A DNA stretch of 64,000 nt from Coriobacteriia bacterium (GCA_009779855.1 WRBC01000002.1:1-64000); one strand, 5' to 3'. Shown: positions 42,681-52,314, counted from the first letter of the stretch. Translations and numbers: made by a program. Notes: generated by a model not told the origin, from the sequence alone.

Positions 42681-43862
42681 ATGATCGACATTAAAGGCAT
42701 ACTGAATAGGTGGGTGCATCCAGCATTGCTGGTGACCCTTATCTTGGTTCTGACCTATGGTGCAATATTTCTGCAGACCGCTGTACGTGGTGACGGTAGC
42801 TGGGCGCGTCAGATGCAAGGGGTTGCTCTAGGTCTAATCTTAATGGCTGTTGTATGGCTTTTTGATTACCGTAAATTTGAGCATTGGCTACTTCCTCTTT
42901 TTGCATTGAATATCTTTCTGCTAGTTTCCCCGCGGATACCTTTTATTGGACGAGAGATCAGTGGGGCAACACGCTGGATTGGTGTCCCAGGTGTCGACGC
43001 CTTATCTTTGCAACCTTCTGAACCTGCAAAGATAGTGACCATAGTCTTGCTGGCTGCAATTATTTCGCGTTACGGGGGCAAGCTTGATGATTGGCGTAGT
43101 TTTGCTAAGGTAGTAGGACTGTCACTCATTCCCTTCTTTGCAGTTATGACCCAGCCAGACCTAGGTACGGGTCTTGTATTTTTGGTAGTCATGATAGGGA
43201 TGCTTTTCCTAGGGGGCGCAAAATTGCGCTATATGGCTATTCTTATTTTGAGTGGTATTGTGGCCATTGCAGCTGTCTACGGGATTAACCAGCTTACCTG
43301 GAGTGATGAAAGAGACGACTACTTACTTCTGCGAACCTATCAGCTTAATCGATTGGCAGTTTTTTGGGATCAGGGGGAATCAGATCCAATGGGTGCCGGC
43401 TATGACTTGAATCAGTCAAAAATTGCTATTGGGTCAGGCGGTATCACAGGCAAAGGTATGGGTGAAGGCACTCAGTCACAGTTAGACTTTATCTCAGAGC
43501 GTGCAACTGACTACATCTTTAGTGTACTGGGAGAAGAGTTAGGTTTTGTCGGCGCCATTGTTCTTATTGGACTATATATAGCTTTGCTAGTCATAGCCCT
43601 GTCAATTGGGGCCTCATCAAGTGACCTTTTTGGGACATTAATTTGTGGAGGAATAGTTTGTATGTGGGCCTTCCAGATTATGCAAAATATTGGTATGACT
43701 ATGGGGCTTATGCCAATTACGGGAATCCCCTTGCCCTTTATGAGTTACGGTTTATCTGCTATCGTTACTAATATCTTAGCCTGTGGCCTATTGCTTTCCG
43801 TATGGAGCAGACGCCCCTATCAGGCACAAACTAGAGGAGGTGCCCATGACATCACTATTTAG
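42681..43862 (+). CDS. rodA: Peptidoglycan glycosyltransferase RodA (SEDS family)
   Basis: Polymerises lipid II into glycan strands for cell elongation, paired with PBP2. The 393-residue protein has about ten membrane helices. SEDS landmarks are present: GATRWIGVPGVDALSLQPSE, TQPDLGTGLVFL (containing the catalytic Asp in the large loop region), GSGGITGKGMGEGTQSQLDFI, TDYIFSVLGEELGF and LPFMSYGLSAI. It starts 52 nt after mrdA. Its end overlaps the following DUF697 gene by 17 nt. Confidence 0.95.
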   Translation: MIDIKGILNRWVHPALLVTLILVLTYGAIFLQTAVRGDGSWARQMQGVALGLILMAVVWLFDYRKFEHWLLPLFALNIFLLVSPRIPFIGREISGATRWIGVPGVDALSLQPSEPAKIVTIVLLAAIISRYGGKLDDWRSFAKVVGLSLIPFFAVMTQPDLGTGLVFLVVMIGMLFLGGAKLRYMAILILSGIVAIAAVYGINQLTWSDERDDYLLLRTYQLNRLAVFWDQGESDPMGAGYDLNQSKIAIGSGGITGKGMGEGTQSQLDFISERATDYIFSVLGEELGFVGAIVLIGLYIALLVIALSIGASSSDLFGTLICGGIVCMWAFQIMQNIGMTMGLMPITGIPLPFMSYGLSAIVTNILACGLLLSVWSRRPYQAQTRGGAHDITI

Positions 43863-44916
43863 CATCAGCAGAGGCAGTAGAGGTGGTATCGTCACTACTG
43901 CAGGCACTCTGGGAACAGGCGTAAAGCAACGTGGTGGCTTACTAGGCACTGCTTTAGCCGCGCCGCGCTACTTGCGCTCTTTGCCTGTACAGCCTCTTAA
44001 CGTTTTGAAGCAAGCAAGATCCTATTTGGGCCTGCGCAATGAAGAGCTCAAAATTGGGATCTTCATTGACCCGCGAATCAGCGACGGATGCCTTGATTCG
44101 GTTGTGGAGCAGTTTAAGCCTAACAGTACGAAATCACGTGTTCTTGTGCATGTTCTTAGCGATAGTATGGTGTTAGGGGACCAGATCAGCTACAGTGCTT
44201 TGGTTTTTGTCCTGCATCGCCCAGATAGTGCGGCTACGATGATCAGCCAATCGAAGGATTTGGGACTGCCTACTTTGGTGGTAGTAGAAGAAGGTTTGCG
44301 CCGTGAGGCTGCGGAGGCCTACGATATTAGCATTCTTGATGTCGCGAGCGCTCGAAATACTGATAGTATGATTGCTCAGATTTCTGGCTGGTTTGCAGAC
44401 GCGCTTAGCGAGCATCGCATGTCGCTTGCGACGGACTTCAATTTTATGAGGCCAGCTCTTTCGCAGTCAGTAATCAATGCGACCGCACGTCAAAATGCCA
44501 TTATTGCAGCAGTGTTTTTTATGCCGGGAGCAGACTTGCCCGCAATGACTCTCAATCAAATAAAGATGGTGCTTCAGCTTGCGTTTATCTATGGCGAAGA
44601 GCTTACCTTGAAGCGCCTAGTAGAGGCGGCCGTAGTGGTTTTCAGTGCCTATACTTCACGGGCAGCAGCTCGTTCTGCGACAAGGGGACTTATGCGTCCC
44701 TTAAGATGGCCAGTAAAGATTGCTGTTGCTTACGCTTCGACCCTAGCACTAGGAAAAGGCATGGAAGCATGGCTTCATCAGGCACCAAGTATTCCAGCCC
44801 TTGATAAGTCAATCCCAAAGTTGTTGGAGAAGACTCCTTTGGCAAAGTTGTTGCCTGCCGCCGCAGATGAGGGCAGTGCCCCCTCTGCAGACGGTGCTGC
44901 TACCAATTATAGTTAG
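43846..44916 (+). CDS. DUF697 (YcjF-like) membrane protein
   Basis: A 356-residue protein from the ATG at 43846, which has a textbook GGAGG site 5 nt upstream. The frame is open 21 codons further back, but that part lies inside rodA. Residues about 60-200 look like a Rossmann-type soluble domain (VLVHVLSDSMVLGDQISYSAL, TLVVVEEG). Residues about 205-330 form the DUF697 region with GADLPAMTLNQIKMVLQLAFIYGEEL and two or more hydrophobic helices. It is translationally linked to rodA, hinting at a role in the envelope or rod machinery; the function of the family is unknown. Confidence 0.8.
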   Translation: MTSLFSISRGSRGGIVTTAGTLGTGVKQRGGLLGTALAAPRYLRSLPVQPLNVLKQARSYLGLRNEELKIGIFIDPRISDGCLDSVVEQFKPNSTKSRVLVHVLSDSMVLGDQISYSALVFVLHRPDSAATMISQSKDLGLPTLVVVEEGLRREAAEAYDISILDVASARNTDSMIAQISGWFADALSEHRMSLATDFNFMRPALSQSVINATARQNAIIAAVFFMPGADLPAMTLNQIKMVLQLAFIYGEELTLKRLVEAAVVVFSAYTSRAAARSATRGLMRPLRWPVKIAVAYASTLALGKGMEAWLHQAPSIPALDKSIPKLLEKTPLAKLLPAAADEGSAPSADGAATNYS

Positions 44917-45003
44917 TCAGATTGCTGGTCCAGTAGGCTAGCTGCCCTCATTTGACTAGACTACTAATACATCGCCGGCACCTATATCGTACCGATTAGT
45001 TGC

Positions 45004-45945
45004 CTAGCTACGTGCAGCTAAGGCCCCCTTGATCATCTTTGGGCTGAGTCTCCACAGCAGATACATTTCAGCTGCCATGCCAAAACCGCACTCTTTGCAG
45101 ACGTCAGTTTCTTCACCACGGCAGGTGTCGAGTTTTGTGCCGTCGCTCATAATAAAGTTACTAATCCAGCACTGGCTGTTATTGACATAGTTTTGCGGAT
45201 CACGCATTAACTCGATAGCTGGCAGTGAGTTCATAAGGGGGAACCCTGATTTTTTCAAAGCAATTGCTTGGTCGATAACCTTGCTGCGTTGCTCTGGCGT
45301 AGGAGTCAAGCCAGTGTCTTCAAAAGGTGTATAAAAAGAGAAGGCCATCTTTTTTAATTGCGGGGTATCTTTAACGATTTGTGCAACTTTTTCAAAGTCT
45401 TGCCAATTCTCATTTGTAATGCACATGTTTGCATTAAGCTTTGGATGATCGCTTGCACGAATATTTTTCATTGTACGCTCAAAAGCACCTTCACCTCGCT
45501 GGCCATCGTGAAACTCTTGAGCACCGTCAATGCTCACCCAGACAAGGTCAGACTGCGCAATGATGGGCATTTGTGCATTAGTAGTTACCGTTGTAGAAAA
45601 GAAGCCTATCTGTTTCGCCATACGAATAAGGGTATTAATGTCAGCAGTCTCACCGTCGTTAAGAGCCTTCGCCTCATCGGATGAGTCTGTCCACATGGAT
45701 GGCTCTCCGCCCTGAAGGTCAATGATGCGGCTACCTTTGTCATAGCAATACTTTAGCTCATCAAGTATTTGGGTGAGTGGCTTTGAACGACTGTCACGAC
45801 CCTCGCGAACAATAGCACAGTGCTTGCACTCTAGGTTGCAGCGGTCAGTAATGAATACGACCGACTGTAATGGCTTGCGCTTTCCCAGGATTCTGACCTG
45901 AAAAAACCAGCCCATAAAGTAGGGAAGTGATTTAAGCTGTGACAT
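45004..45945 (-). CDS. Radical SAM protein
   Basis: The 313-residue protein has the radical SAM cluster motif C36-x3-C40-x2-C43 in TDRCNLECKHCAI and the SAM-binding GGEP (about 79-82). A C-terminal cysteine set (CWISNF, CRGEE, CKECGFG) probably binds an extra Fe-S cluster, SPASM-like. It is not a B12-type methylase, as no cobalamin domain is present. It lies 37 nt after a UbiA prenyltransferase on the same strand, so the two probably act in one pathway, perhaps a prenylated quinone or lipid. The hydrophobic N-terminus YFMGWFFQVRIL could touch the membrane. Substrate unknown. Family assignment sure, reaction open. Confidence 0.85.
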   Translation of the reverse strand: MSQLKSLPYFMGWFFQVRILGKRKPLQSVVFITDRCNLECKHCAIVREGRDSRSKPLTQILDELKYCYDKGSRIIDLQGGEPSMWTDSSDEAKALNDGETADINTLIRMAKQIGFFSTTVTTNAQMPIIAQSDLVWVSIDGAQEFHDGQRGEGAFERTMKNIRASDHPKLNANMCITNENWQDFEKVAQIVKDTPQLKKMAFSFYTPFEDTGLTPTPEQRSKVIDQAIALKKSGFPLMNSLPAIELMRDPQNYVNNSQCWISNFIMSDGTKLDTCRGEETDVCKECGFGMAAEMYLLWRLSPKMIKGALAARS

Positions 45946-45982
45946 TGACGCTCCTTCTCTTTATCTTTGCGTAGAATATATC

Positions 45983-47098
45983 TTATAGGTACCAAGGGGT
46001 AAAGGCAGCAATTGCAAGCACAAGGGTAAGTTGCATTACAAGGTTTCTGGCAGTCAGCCATCTTGACATGAACCAGTCAAGACCATCCTTGCGGAAACTT
46101 TCCCAGTCACCAAAGTTCCCCATCCATTTTTTAGGCTCAAAGGCTGCTTCCTTGCTGTCTTTATTCTTTACATAGTCCAGGGCAAGCTTGATAAAGACGA
46201 GGCTTAGCGGATAAGTTAGTGCAACAAGTAGCGCTGCAATAGGCAAGAAACCTAGTGCGATACCGACAAGAATAGTCAATTGGGCCAGAACGACAAAGAT
46301 GATGTTCATTACAACACCAGCGCGCTCCGATCCCAGTAGAATAGGAAGCGTTTTGCGCTGTGCCGCTAGGTCAGGACCGTAGTCCATGACAGCGTGGATA
46401 TGAACGATATTTGCAACAAGTAGACCAATGGGAACAGAGCTAAATAATGCCAAGGGTGTAATCTGGCCACTCACAAGGAAAGAGGATGCTGTAACAAGAA
46501 CAGGTCCAAAAAGAAAACCGATGACCAGTTCCCCAAAGCCGCGGTAGCTTAAGCGTAAGGGTGGGCCTGCATAAAAGACCCCTAGCACTAAGGTGATCCC
46601 TGCAAAGATGAGAACTTCCCATCCGCGCAGAGCAAAGGTGACTGCACCTAAGCTAAGGGCAAGCCCGAGGAAAGTAAGTGCAGCGCGCTTAGTGTCATCC
46701 AGAGTAACCTCTCCACTTTTTAGGTAACTGCATTTTCCTAGACGGGCACGAAAGCCACCATCAAGCAATTCTTCGCGACGCTCAACAGCACCTTTTTTCA
46801 TGTCGAAGTAATCGTCAAGCAAGTTCATGCCAGCATGGGCAAAAATAACACCGGCAAGTCCTATGATTCCTGTAAGGATTCCGGCGGCAATTCCCAGGAT
46901 TCCCGCAGAAGTGACCCCTGAAAGAATGCCAAGTCCACTAATTCCAAAATCTATCCCCGTGTTCGCACCAGCATAAATTAGAGTACTTAAGCCAAGCAGT
47001 GCCCCTAATACGTAGGGCATAACCGATTGTCCAAAGGAGATGGGGCGTGCGGCTTTATACCAAAATCCAAATCCTTGACCAGCAAACAAAGCTTTCAT
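45983..47098 (-). CDS. UbiA-family prenyltransferase (MenA-like)
   Basis: This integral membrane enzyme transfers a polyprenyl chain to an aromatic or similar acceptor. The 371-residue protein has about nine helices. The first Asp motif is NLLDDYFD (92-99) and the second is DYGPDLAAQRKTLPILLG. This pattern suits 1,4-dihydroxy-2-naphthoate prenyltransferases (menaquinone), but other acceptors are possible. It is longer than usual: about 60 residues after the last core helix contain a Trp-rich loop (KKWMGNFGDWESFRKDGLDW) and one more helix. It is first in a two-gene unit with a radical SAM protein. No other men genes are in the window. Confidence 0.85.
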   Translation of the reverse strand: MKALFAGQGFGFWYKAARPISFGQSVMPYVLGALLGLSTLIYAGANTGIDFGISGLGILSGVTSAGILGIAAGILTGIIGLAGVIFAHAGMNLLDDYFDMKKGAVERREELLDGGFRARLGKCSYLKSGEVTLDDTKRAALTFLGLALSLGAVTFALRGWEVLIFAGITLVLGVFYAGPPLRLSYRGFGELVIGFLFGPVLVTASSFLVSGQITPLALFSSVPIGLLVANIVHIHAVMDYGPDLAAQRKTLPILLGSERAGVVMNIIFVVLAQLTILVGIALGFLPIAALLVALTYPLSLVFIKLALDYVKNKDSKEAAFEPKKWMGNFGDWESFRKDGLDWFMSRWLTARNLVMQLTLVLAIAAFTPWYL

Positions 47099-47229
47099 GT
47101 GGAACCCCTTAACATCTGAGTTAAATAGCAGCCAGATTGAACTAAAACATGAGCTTCATTTTAACATTGCCCCTAGAGTGTATTATTTGCGAGAGATGAG
47201 GATTGATTGGATACAGATTACATATAATA

Positions 47230-47258
47230 TTTACAAATCCTACATAATTAACTACAAT
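47230..47258 (+). promoter_or_regulatory. Strong promoter for the amino acid antiporter gene
   Basis: TTTACA (47230-47235) and TACAAT (47253-47258) are separated by exactly 17 nt, close to the sigma-70-type consensus. Transcription should start near 47265, leaving a leader of about 76 nt before the ATG at 47341. Confidence 0.7.
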
Positions 47259-47340
47259 AGATGAGAAGACACAGAGCAAAGTGTTTCCAGTGAATCCATG
47301 GGTATTCTGCCATTAGGGGGAAGTTGGAAGGGGAAGTGCC

Positions 47341-48822
47341 ATGTCAGATAAAAATAAAACTACTATTAAGGCTGTAGGCCTAGGGGGACTTATTGCCCTT
47401 GTCGTGGGCTCAATGGTCGGGACAGGCGTTTTTGATCTGCCGAAGAACATGGCTCAGGGTGCGGGTGGCCTTGCAATCATTATTGCCTGGGTTATTACTG
47501 CCGTGGGCATGATTGCTCTAGGGTACTCTTTCTTGAATCTGTCAAATCGAAGACCTGATCTTGAGGGTGGCGTTTTTAGCTATGCCCGTGAAGGTTTTGG
47601 GGAATATTGGGGCTTCAATAATGCTTGGGCTTATTGGATCAGTGCGCTGCTGGGCAATGTTGCTTATGCTGTGGGGTTGCTGTCTGCTATCCAGTTCTTT
47701 TTGCCCAATAACATTCAGATCTTTGGTGATGGCGGTCCGACGGTTTTAGGTATTGTGCTAGCGTCTGCGGTTCTTTGGTTAGTGCACTTTTTAATTGTCA
47801 GAGGGGTGCAGGGCGCAACCTTAGTCAACTTAGTAGTAACTATTGCAAAGGCGATTCCTCTTATTCTTTTTGCAATTATTGTAGTTGTCGCTTTCAATTT
47901 CCAAACTTTTGCTGACTCTTTTTTAGGTGGGCTACAGGCGATTTCGTGGGCACATAATGTGGGAGAGGTCCCCTCAATTCTAGAACAAGTGCGATCCACT
48001 ATGCTTGCAACAGTATGGGCCTTTATTGGGATTGAAGGTGCGGTGCTGTTCTCTAGCCGTGCGCGCAACAAAGGGGATGTAGGTCGTGCAACCATTATTG
48101 GTCTGCTTGCTGTTATTGTTTTGTATATGGTCTTCACTGTATGTTCACTTGGGGTCATGGCGCAGACCGATATTGCAGCTATTGATACCTTCCCAGCTAC
48201 AGCAGTCATTTTGCAAAGTATTGTAGGGGAATGGGGTGCAGTCGTTATTAACGCAGGCGTCATTATTTCGATCTCGGGTGCCTGGTTAGCATGGACGCTT
48301 TTTGGAGCAGAGACTCCTTATCTGGCAGCAAAGCAAGGGTTATTTCCACCAGCCTTTGCTAAGTTGAATAAGAATGAGACTCCTGTATTCTCACTGGTAG
48401 CAAGTAATCTTATTATTCAGCTCTTTCTCATTCTGGTATTCTTTGCTTACAATGCTTATGAATTTGGCTACACTATGGCATCAAGCGCTATCCTTTTCCC
48501 GTATGCTTTCAGTGCTTTCTTCCAGGTAAAGTACATGTTAGGACAGAAGAAAGCCACGCAGGGACGTGTGCTGCAGTTATTCATTGGTGTAGTCGCCAGT
48601 ATTTATGCAATCTGGTTGCTTTATGGTGCAGGGCTTGATTATATGGCTTTTACTTGTCTACTTTTCGTCCCAGCCTTAGGTATCTTTATTTATAATCAGC
48701 GGAAAAAGGGAGCACGTCCCATAATGAAAGCCTACGAATGGATTTTTGCGGCAGCGTTGTCGGTAGCGGGTTTCTTGGGTCTGTACTGGGTAATAATAGG
48801 CAGGCTGGCTCTTTTCAGTTAG
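47341..48822 (+). CDS. Basic amino acid / polyamine antiporter (arginine-ornithine type, APC superfamily)
   Basis: The 493-residue transporter has about 12-13 membrane helices. The helix 1 substrate motif GSMVGTGVFDLPKNMA and helix 6 WAFIGIEGAVLFSSRARN are typical of the APA family that includes ArcD and lysine or ornithine antiporters. Such carriers exchange arginine for ornithine in the arginine deiminase pathway, or amino acids for their amines in acid resistance. No arcABC or decarboxylase gene is adjacent, so the exchange pair is a family inference. It has a strong own promoter and a GGGGAAG ribosome site. Confidence 0.88.
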   Translation: MSDKNKTTIKAVGLGGLIALVVGSMVGTGVFDLPKNMAQGAGGLAIIIAWVITAVGMIALGYSFLNLSNRRPDLEGGVFSYAREGFGEYWGFNNAWAYWISALLGNVAYAVGLLSAIQFFLPNNIQIFGDGGPTVLGIVLASAVLWLVHFLIVRGVQGATLVNLVVTIAKAIPLILFAIIVVVAFNFQTFADSFLGGLQAISWAHNVGEVPSILEQVRSTMLATVWAFIGIEGAVLFSSRARNKGDVGRATIIGLLAVIVLYMVFTVCSLGVMAQTDIAAIDTFPATAVILQSIVGEWGAVVINAGVIISISGAWLAWTLFGAETPYLAAKQGLFPPAFAKLNKNETPVFSLVASNLIIQLFLILVFFAYNAYEFGYTMASSAILFPYAFSAFFQVKYMLGQKKATQGRVLQLFIGVVASIYAIWLLYGAGLDYMAFTCLLFVPALGIFIYNQRKKGARPIMKAYEWIFAAALSVAGFLGLYWVIIGRLALFS

Positions 48823-48904
48823 TGTTATGTCCGTCTAAATAGTTACTGGGGTTTGCTCGGGCATTGCGCCAGAGGCTTACGCGGGAAAGTCTTGTAGTAT
48901 CTGG

Positions 48905-48910
48905 TAGCAT
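48905..48910 (+). promoter_or_regulatory. -10-like box for a probably leaderless polA mRNA
   Basis: TAGCAT ends 6 nt before the ATG at 48917. There is no Shine-Dalgarno sequence, so transcription may start at the initiation codon. No clear -35 box was found. Confidence 0.35.
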
Positions 48911-48916
48911 TGTGAT

Positions 48917-51649
48917 ATGAAACAGAAAAAAGTTCTTATTATCGACGGACATTCATGGATGCATAGAGCATTTCATGCAATGCAGGCACCTCTGACATCC
49001 CCTGATGGGCAGCCAACTAACGCTGTTTTTGGCTTTTTTTCTATGCTGTCGAAGACCTTAGGTTTGCTTCGTCCTGATGCCTTGGTAGTCGCCTTTGATG
49101 AAGGGAAGGCGACCGCTCGCATTGAAGCCTTGGCACAGTACAAAATTCAGCGTCCTCCGACTGATCCTAACTTGAAGGCACAGTTTCCTATAATAAAAGA
49201 ACTATTAGAAGCCATGCGTGTTCCAGTGGCCTGTGTGCCGCACATCGAGGGTGACGATATATTAGGAACGCTTTCGCTGCAGGGGGAGCAAGCAGGCTTG
49301 CAGATATTTTTGGCGACAAGTGACCGTGATGCCTACCAGCTAATAACGGACAATACAAAGGTTATTTCGCAAGGACGAGGGTCAGATGGCCCTTGCATTA
49401 TTGGTCCTGCAGAAGTCGAAGAGCGTTTTGGGGTTACCCCAGGACAAATTGTGGACTTTCTGGGCTTGAAGGGGGACAGCAGCGACAATATTCCTGGGGT
49501 TCCTGGTGTAGGCGAAAAAACTGCAGCGAAATTGCTTACAGAGTTCGGCACCCTAGAAGAAGTGCTAAAAGCCGCAGCTGAAGGCAAAATCAGCGGTAAG
49601 GCCGGAAAGAATTTGGTTGAATATAAAGAAGCAGCAGAGGTTTCACGGTTTGTTGCGACAATTCAGTGCGATGTGCCACTAGATATTGATCTTGTCAGTC
49701 TTACCTTTGGTGATTACACTACAGATGATATTAAAGATGCCTTTATGCACTATGGTCTACGGTCTGCCTTAGGATGGATGGTTAAGTTCAGCAAAAATGC
49801 TGGAGAGTTTTCTACAAGTGACGAAAAGGTACAGGGCAAAAAGGATTACTCTAGCGCAGGCTTTGAATCAGGTGCAGGTGATGTATCTGCTGCTTCCTTT
49901 GATTCGGATGCAGAAAGCAGTTCTCTTGAGAGCACAGTTGCCCTAGAGTCTCCTTACAAGGGGGTCACCGTTGATTCTTCAGGTGATACCCTATTTGATA
50001 ACGAGCAAATACTTGCTGTTGTGGGTGCAAGCCCTGATAAGGGTAGCCCTGTGATTCTGCAGGCACCTTCAATAGTCGATGATCTGGCACAGTTTTTTCA
50101 GACCGAAGAGAAGCTTGCTGCCCTAGACTTAAAGGCCCTTTACGCTCTGTTGGCGGGCTCAGATAAAAAGACTTCAGATGCGGTAGATATGCGAAAACTT
50201 TGCTCAGAAGGGGACTTTGACCTCTCTGTAGCAGCATACTTGCTTGCCTCGAACAAAAATGATTTTAGTCTAAAAGAGCTAGCGCAGGAGTATGCTGGCG
50301 CGGACTTGGATGCATCTGCTAATCAGAACGAAGATGATAGTTTGGCGGCTGATCGTGTCACAGAAAGAGCACAGACGATTGCCCGACTAGCAGGTATTCT
50401 TGAGGCTTGCCTGGAGAAAGATGACTCACTTGAGCTTTATCGCACTATCGAATTGCCCTTGATTCCTGTGCTTGCTCGCATGGAGCACCTAGGTATTTGC
50501 GTTGATACGGATAAGCTGGAGGAACTTGCTCAGTACGGACGTGTTCGTATCGAGAACCTACGTGCAGAAGTGTTTGAACTTGCGGGGACAAGTGATTTCA
50601 ACCCTGATTCCCCAAAACAGCTTGCTGAAATCCTCTTTGACCATTTAGGTTTGCCTGTTATTAAGAAGACGCGCACAAGCAGGTCAACCAATGCAGCGGT
50701 ATTGACTGAGCTAAAGGCTCATCATCCCATTGCAGAAAAGATTATCGAATATCGTGAAGCCGCAAAGTTACAAAGTACCTATCTAGAAGCATTGCCAAAG
50801 CTGATTGCTTCAGATGGACGCATCCATACAAGCTTTAATCAGACAGTGACTACAACAGGTAGACTTTCTTCCTCGAATCCAAATATGCAAAATATTCCCA
50901 TCCGGACAGAGTTGGGCAGACGTATTCGTGAGGCCTTTGTTCCAAAGGAAGGCTGGAAGTTGATGTCTGTTGACTACAGTCAGATTGAGCTGCGCATCCT
51001 TGCGGAGCTCTCGCAAGATCCGGGACTTATTGACGCCTTCAATTCGGGAGAAGACTTCCATAAAGAGACCGCGATACGCATCTTCGGCCTTGATGCGGAG
51101 GCCGCAAAACATATTGATTCGTCGCTACGCAGTAAAGCAAAGGCAGTTAATTTTGGCATAATCTATGGTCAGGGACCCCACGGGCTGGGACAGGCTCTTG
51201 ACATCAGTTACGGTGAAGCAAAGCACATTATTGACCGTTACTACGCAACCTTTCCCCGGGTAAAAGACTACCTTGATCAGGTCGTTAATCAGGCAAAGAA
51301 GCAGGGTTGGGTAGCGACTTACTACGGACGAAAGCGCCATATCCCAGAATTGTACAGCTCTAACAGGGCGTTACGTGCTTTTGGGGAGCGTACGGCCATG
51401 AATCACCCTATGCAAGGAACTGCAGCAGACATTATCAAACTTGCTATGATTGCGATTGATAGCCGTCTGCGTGAATCGGGTCTGCAGGCACAAATGCTTT
51501 TACAGGTGCATGATGAGTTAGTTTTCGAGGCTCCCCCACAAGAGTGTGATCAGTTAAGCAGTCTTGTCACAGAAGCCATGACAAAGGTCGCCCCAGACTT
51601 TACTGTTCCTCTGGAAGTTAACATAACAACAGGGTCTTCCTGGGCATAG
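48917..51649 (+). CDS. polA: DNA polymerase I
   Basis: Repairs DNA and removes Okazaki primers. The 910-residue protein has the 5'-3' exonuclease (about 1-300: IDGHSWMHRAFHA, GDSSDNIPGVPGVGEKTA), a 3'-5' exonuclease-like domain (about 350-500) without recognisable catalytic acids, as is usual outside proteobacteria, and the polymerase domain with RLSSSNPNMQNIPIR, motif A DYSQIELRILAELS, the O-helix region RSKAKAVNFGIIYG and motif C QVHDELVFE. A Ser/Asp-rich spacer (about 290-350) links the first two domains and is longer than typical. The gene probably makes a leaderless mRNA. Confidence 0.96.
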   Translation: MKQKKVLIIDGHSWMHRAFHAMQAPLTSPDGQPTNAVFGFFSMLSKTLGLLRPDALVVAFDEGKATARIEALAQYKIQRPPTDPNLKAQFPIIKELLEAMRVPVACVPHIEGDDILGTLSLQGEQAGLQIFLATSDRDAYQLITDNTKVISQGRGSDGPCIIGPAEVEERFGVTPGQIVDFLGLKGDSSDNIPGVPGVGEKTAAKLLTEFGTLEEVLKAAAEGKISGKAGKNLVEYKEAAEVSRFVATIQCDVPLDIDLVSLTFGDYTTDDIKDAFMHYGLRSALGWMVKFSKNAGEFSTSDEKVQGKKDYSSAGFESGAGDVSAASFDSDAESSSLESTVALESPYKGVTVDSSGDTLFDNEQILAVVGASPDKGSPVILQAPSIVDDLAQFFQTEEKLAALDLKALYALLAGSDKKTSDAVDMRKLCSEGDFDLSVAAYLLASNKNDFSLKELAQEYAGADLDASANQNEDDSLAADRVTERAQTIARLAGILEACLEKDDSLELYRTIELPLIPVLARMEHLGICVDTDKLEELAQYGRVRIENLRAEVFELAGTSDFNPDSPKQLAEILFDHLGLPVIKKTRTSRSTNAAVLTELKAHHPIAEKIIEYREAAKLQSTYLEALPKLIASDGRIHTSFNQTVTTTGRLSSSNPNMQNIPIRTELGRRIREAFVPKEGWKLMSVDYSQIELRILAELSQDPGLIDAFNSGEDFHKETAIRIFGLDAEAAKHIDSSLRSKAKAVNFGIIYGQGPHGLGQALDISYGEAKHIIDRYYATFPRVKDYLDQVVNQAKKQGWVATYYGRKRHIPELYSSNRALRAFGERTAMNHPMQGTAADIIKLAMIAIDSRLRESGLQAQMLLQVHDELVFEAPPQECDQLSSLVTEAMTKVAPDFTVPLEVNITTGSSWA

Positions 51650-51708
51650 TCTTGAGGATGTTACAATTGTTGGCACGTTTTAATTGTAAAAGTTAAGGAG
51701 TGAGTTCC

Positions 51709-52188
51709 ATGCAAGATAATCAACAAGCTGGAGTAGCCTCAAGTACGGGCGCCCCAGCACCACAGTCACCACCAGTACCGCCAGAGGCACAACCACATCA
51801 GCAGCCACAACCACAGGCAGCACCTGCTGATGTTCAGCAGCCTGCGCAAGTATATGGTCAGACTGCTTCTCCTGGGACGACTGTGCCACCTGCAGCTGGT
51901 GCCCCAGCTCACAGTCATGGCTTTCCTCAGGCACCTGTTCAGGTTCCACAAGACAACAGCTTTTGGGTCAAGTTACTCATCTTCTTTAATCCGCTTGCTT
52001 CTGTAATCTGGTACTTCCTTAAAAGAGACACGGATCCCGTGCTTGCGAAAAGGGGCTTTAAGACAGCCTGGTTTTCTGTGGCCTTCTGGACCATTGTGCT
52101 CTTCGTGTTGATGGCATTCTATCTCTTTGCTGGCTTCATGTTCATTTTGAGTGAAATTATGTGGATGACAGGCAGTGGGGGATGGTAA
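51709..52188 (+). CDS. Small Pro/Gln-rich membrane protein
   Basis: The 159-residue protein starts at the ATG at 51709 with an AAGGAG site 8 nt before. An in-frame GTG three codons earlier lies on that site's edge and is less likely. Residues 1-85 are low-complexity Pro, Gln and Ala. The rest holds two hydrophobic segments: NPLASVIWYFLKRDTDP followed by a Lys-rich turn, and a long helix ending FMFILSEI. The pattern recalls small bacterial membrane proteins in which a disordered or zinc-ribbon N-terminus precedes an IPLVGxILY-type helix. No function is known. A TTACAAT box at about 51661-51667 may be its promoter. Confidence 0.75.
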   Translation: MQDNQQAGVASSTGAPAPQSPPVPPEAQPHQQPQPQAAPADVQQPAQVYGQTASPGTTVPPAAGAPAHSHGFPQAPVQVPQDNSFWVKLLIFFNPLASVIWYFLKRDTDPVLAKRGFKTAWFSVAFWTIVLFVLMAFYLFAGFMFILSEIMWMTGSGGW

Positions 52189-52275
52189 CCTAAGCCTCTT
52201 ATGTAGGATTTGTCCATCCTTATAAGGTTGCTTCACTGTACTTTGTGGGTTCGTGACCTTCTTATAGAGTTAAAC

Positions 52276-52314
52276 AAAAGTGCTGGGGCGCAGAATATAT
52301 GTCCCAGCACTTTT
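52276..52314. terminator. Terminator hairpin between the small membrane protein gene and nrdJ
   Basis: A perfect 12-bp stem AAAAGTGCTGGG (52276-52287) / CCCAGCACTTTT (52303-52314) with a 15-nt loop and short T runs on both strands. The rest of the roughly 330-nt gap (52189-52519) shows only the nrdJ promoter. I looked for a cobalamin riboswitch and saw none. Confidence 0.75.

Noticed and set aside
48917-51649. Missing proofreading residues in DNA polymerase I as an anomaly
   Set aside because: A degenerate 3'-5' exonuclease domain is common in PolA of Gram-positive bacteria.
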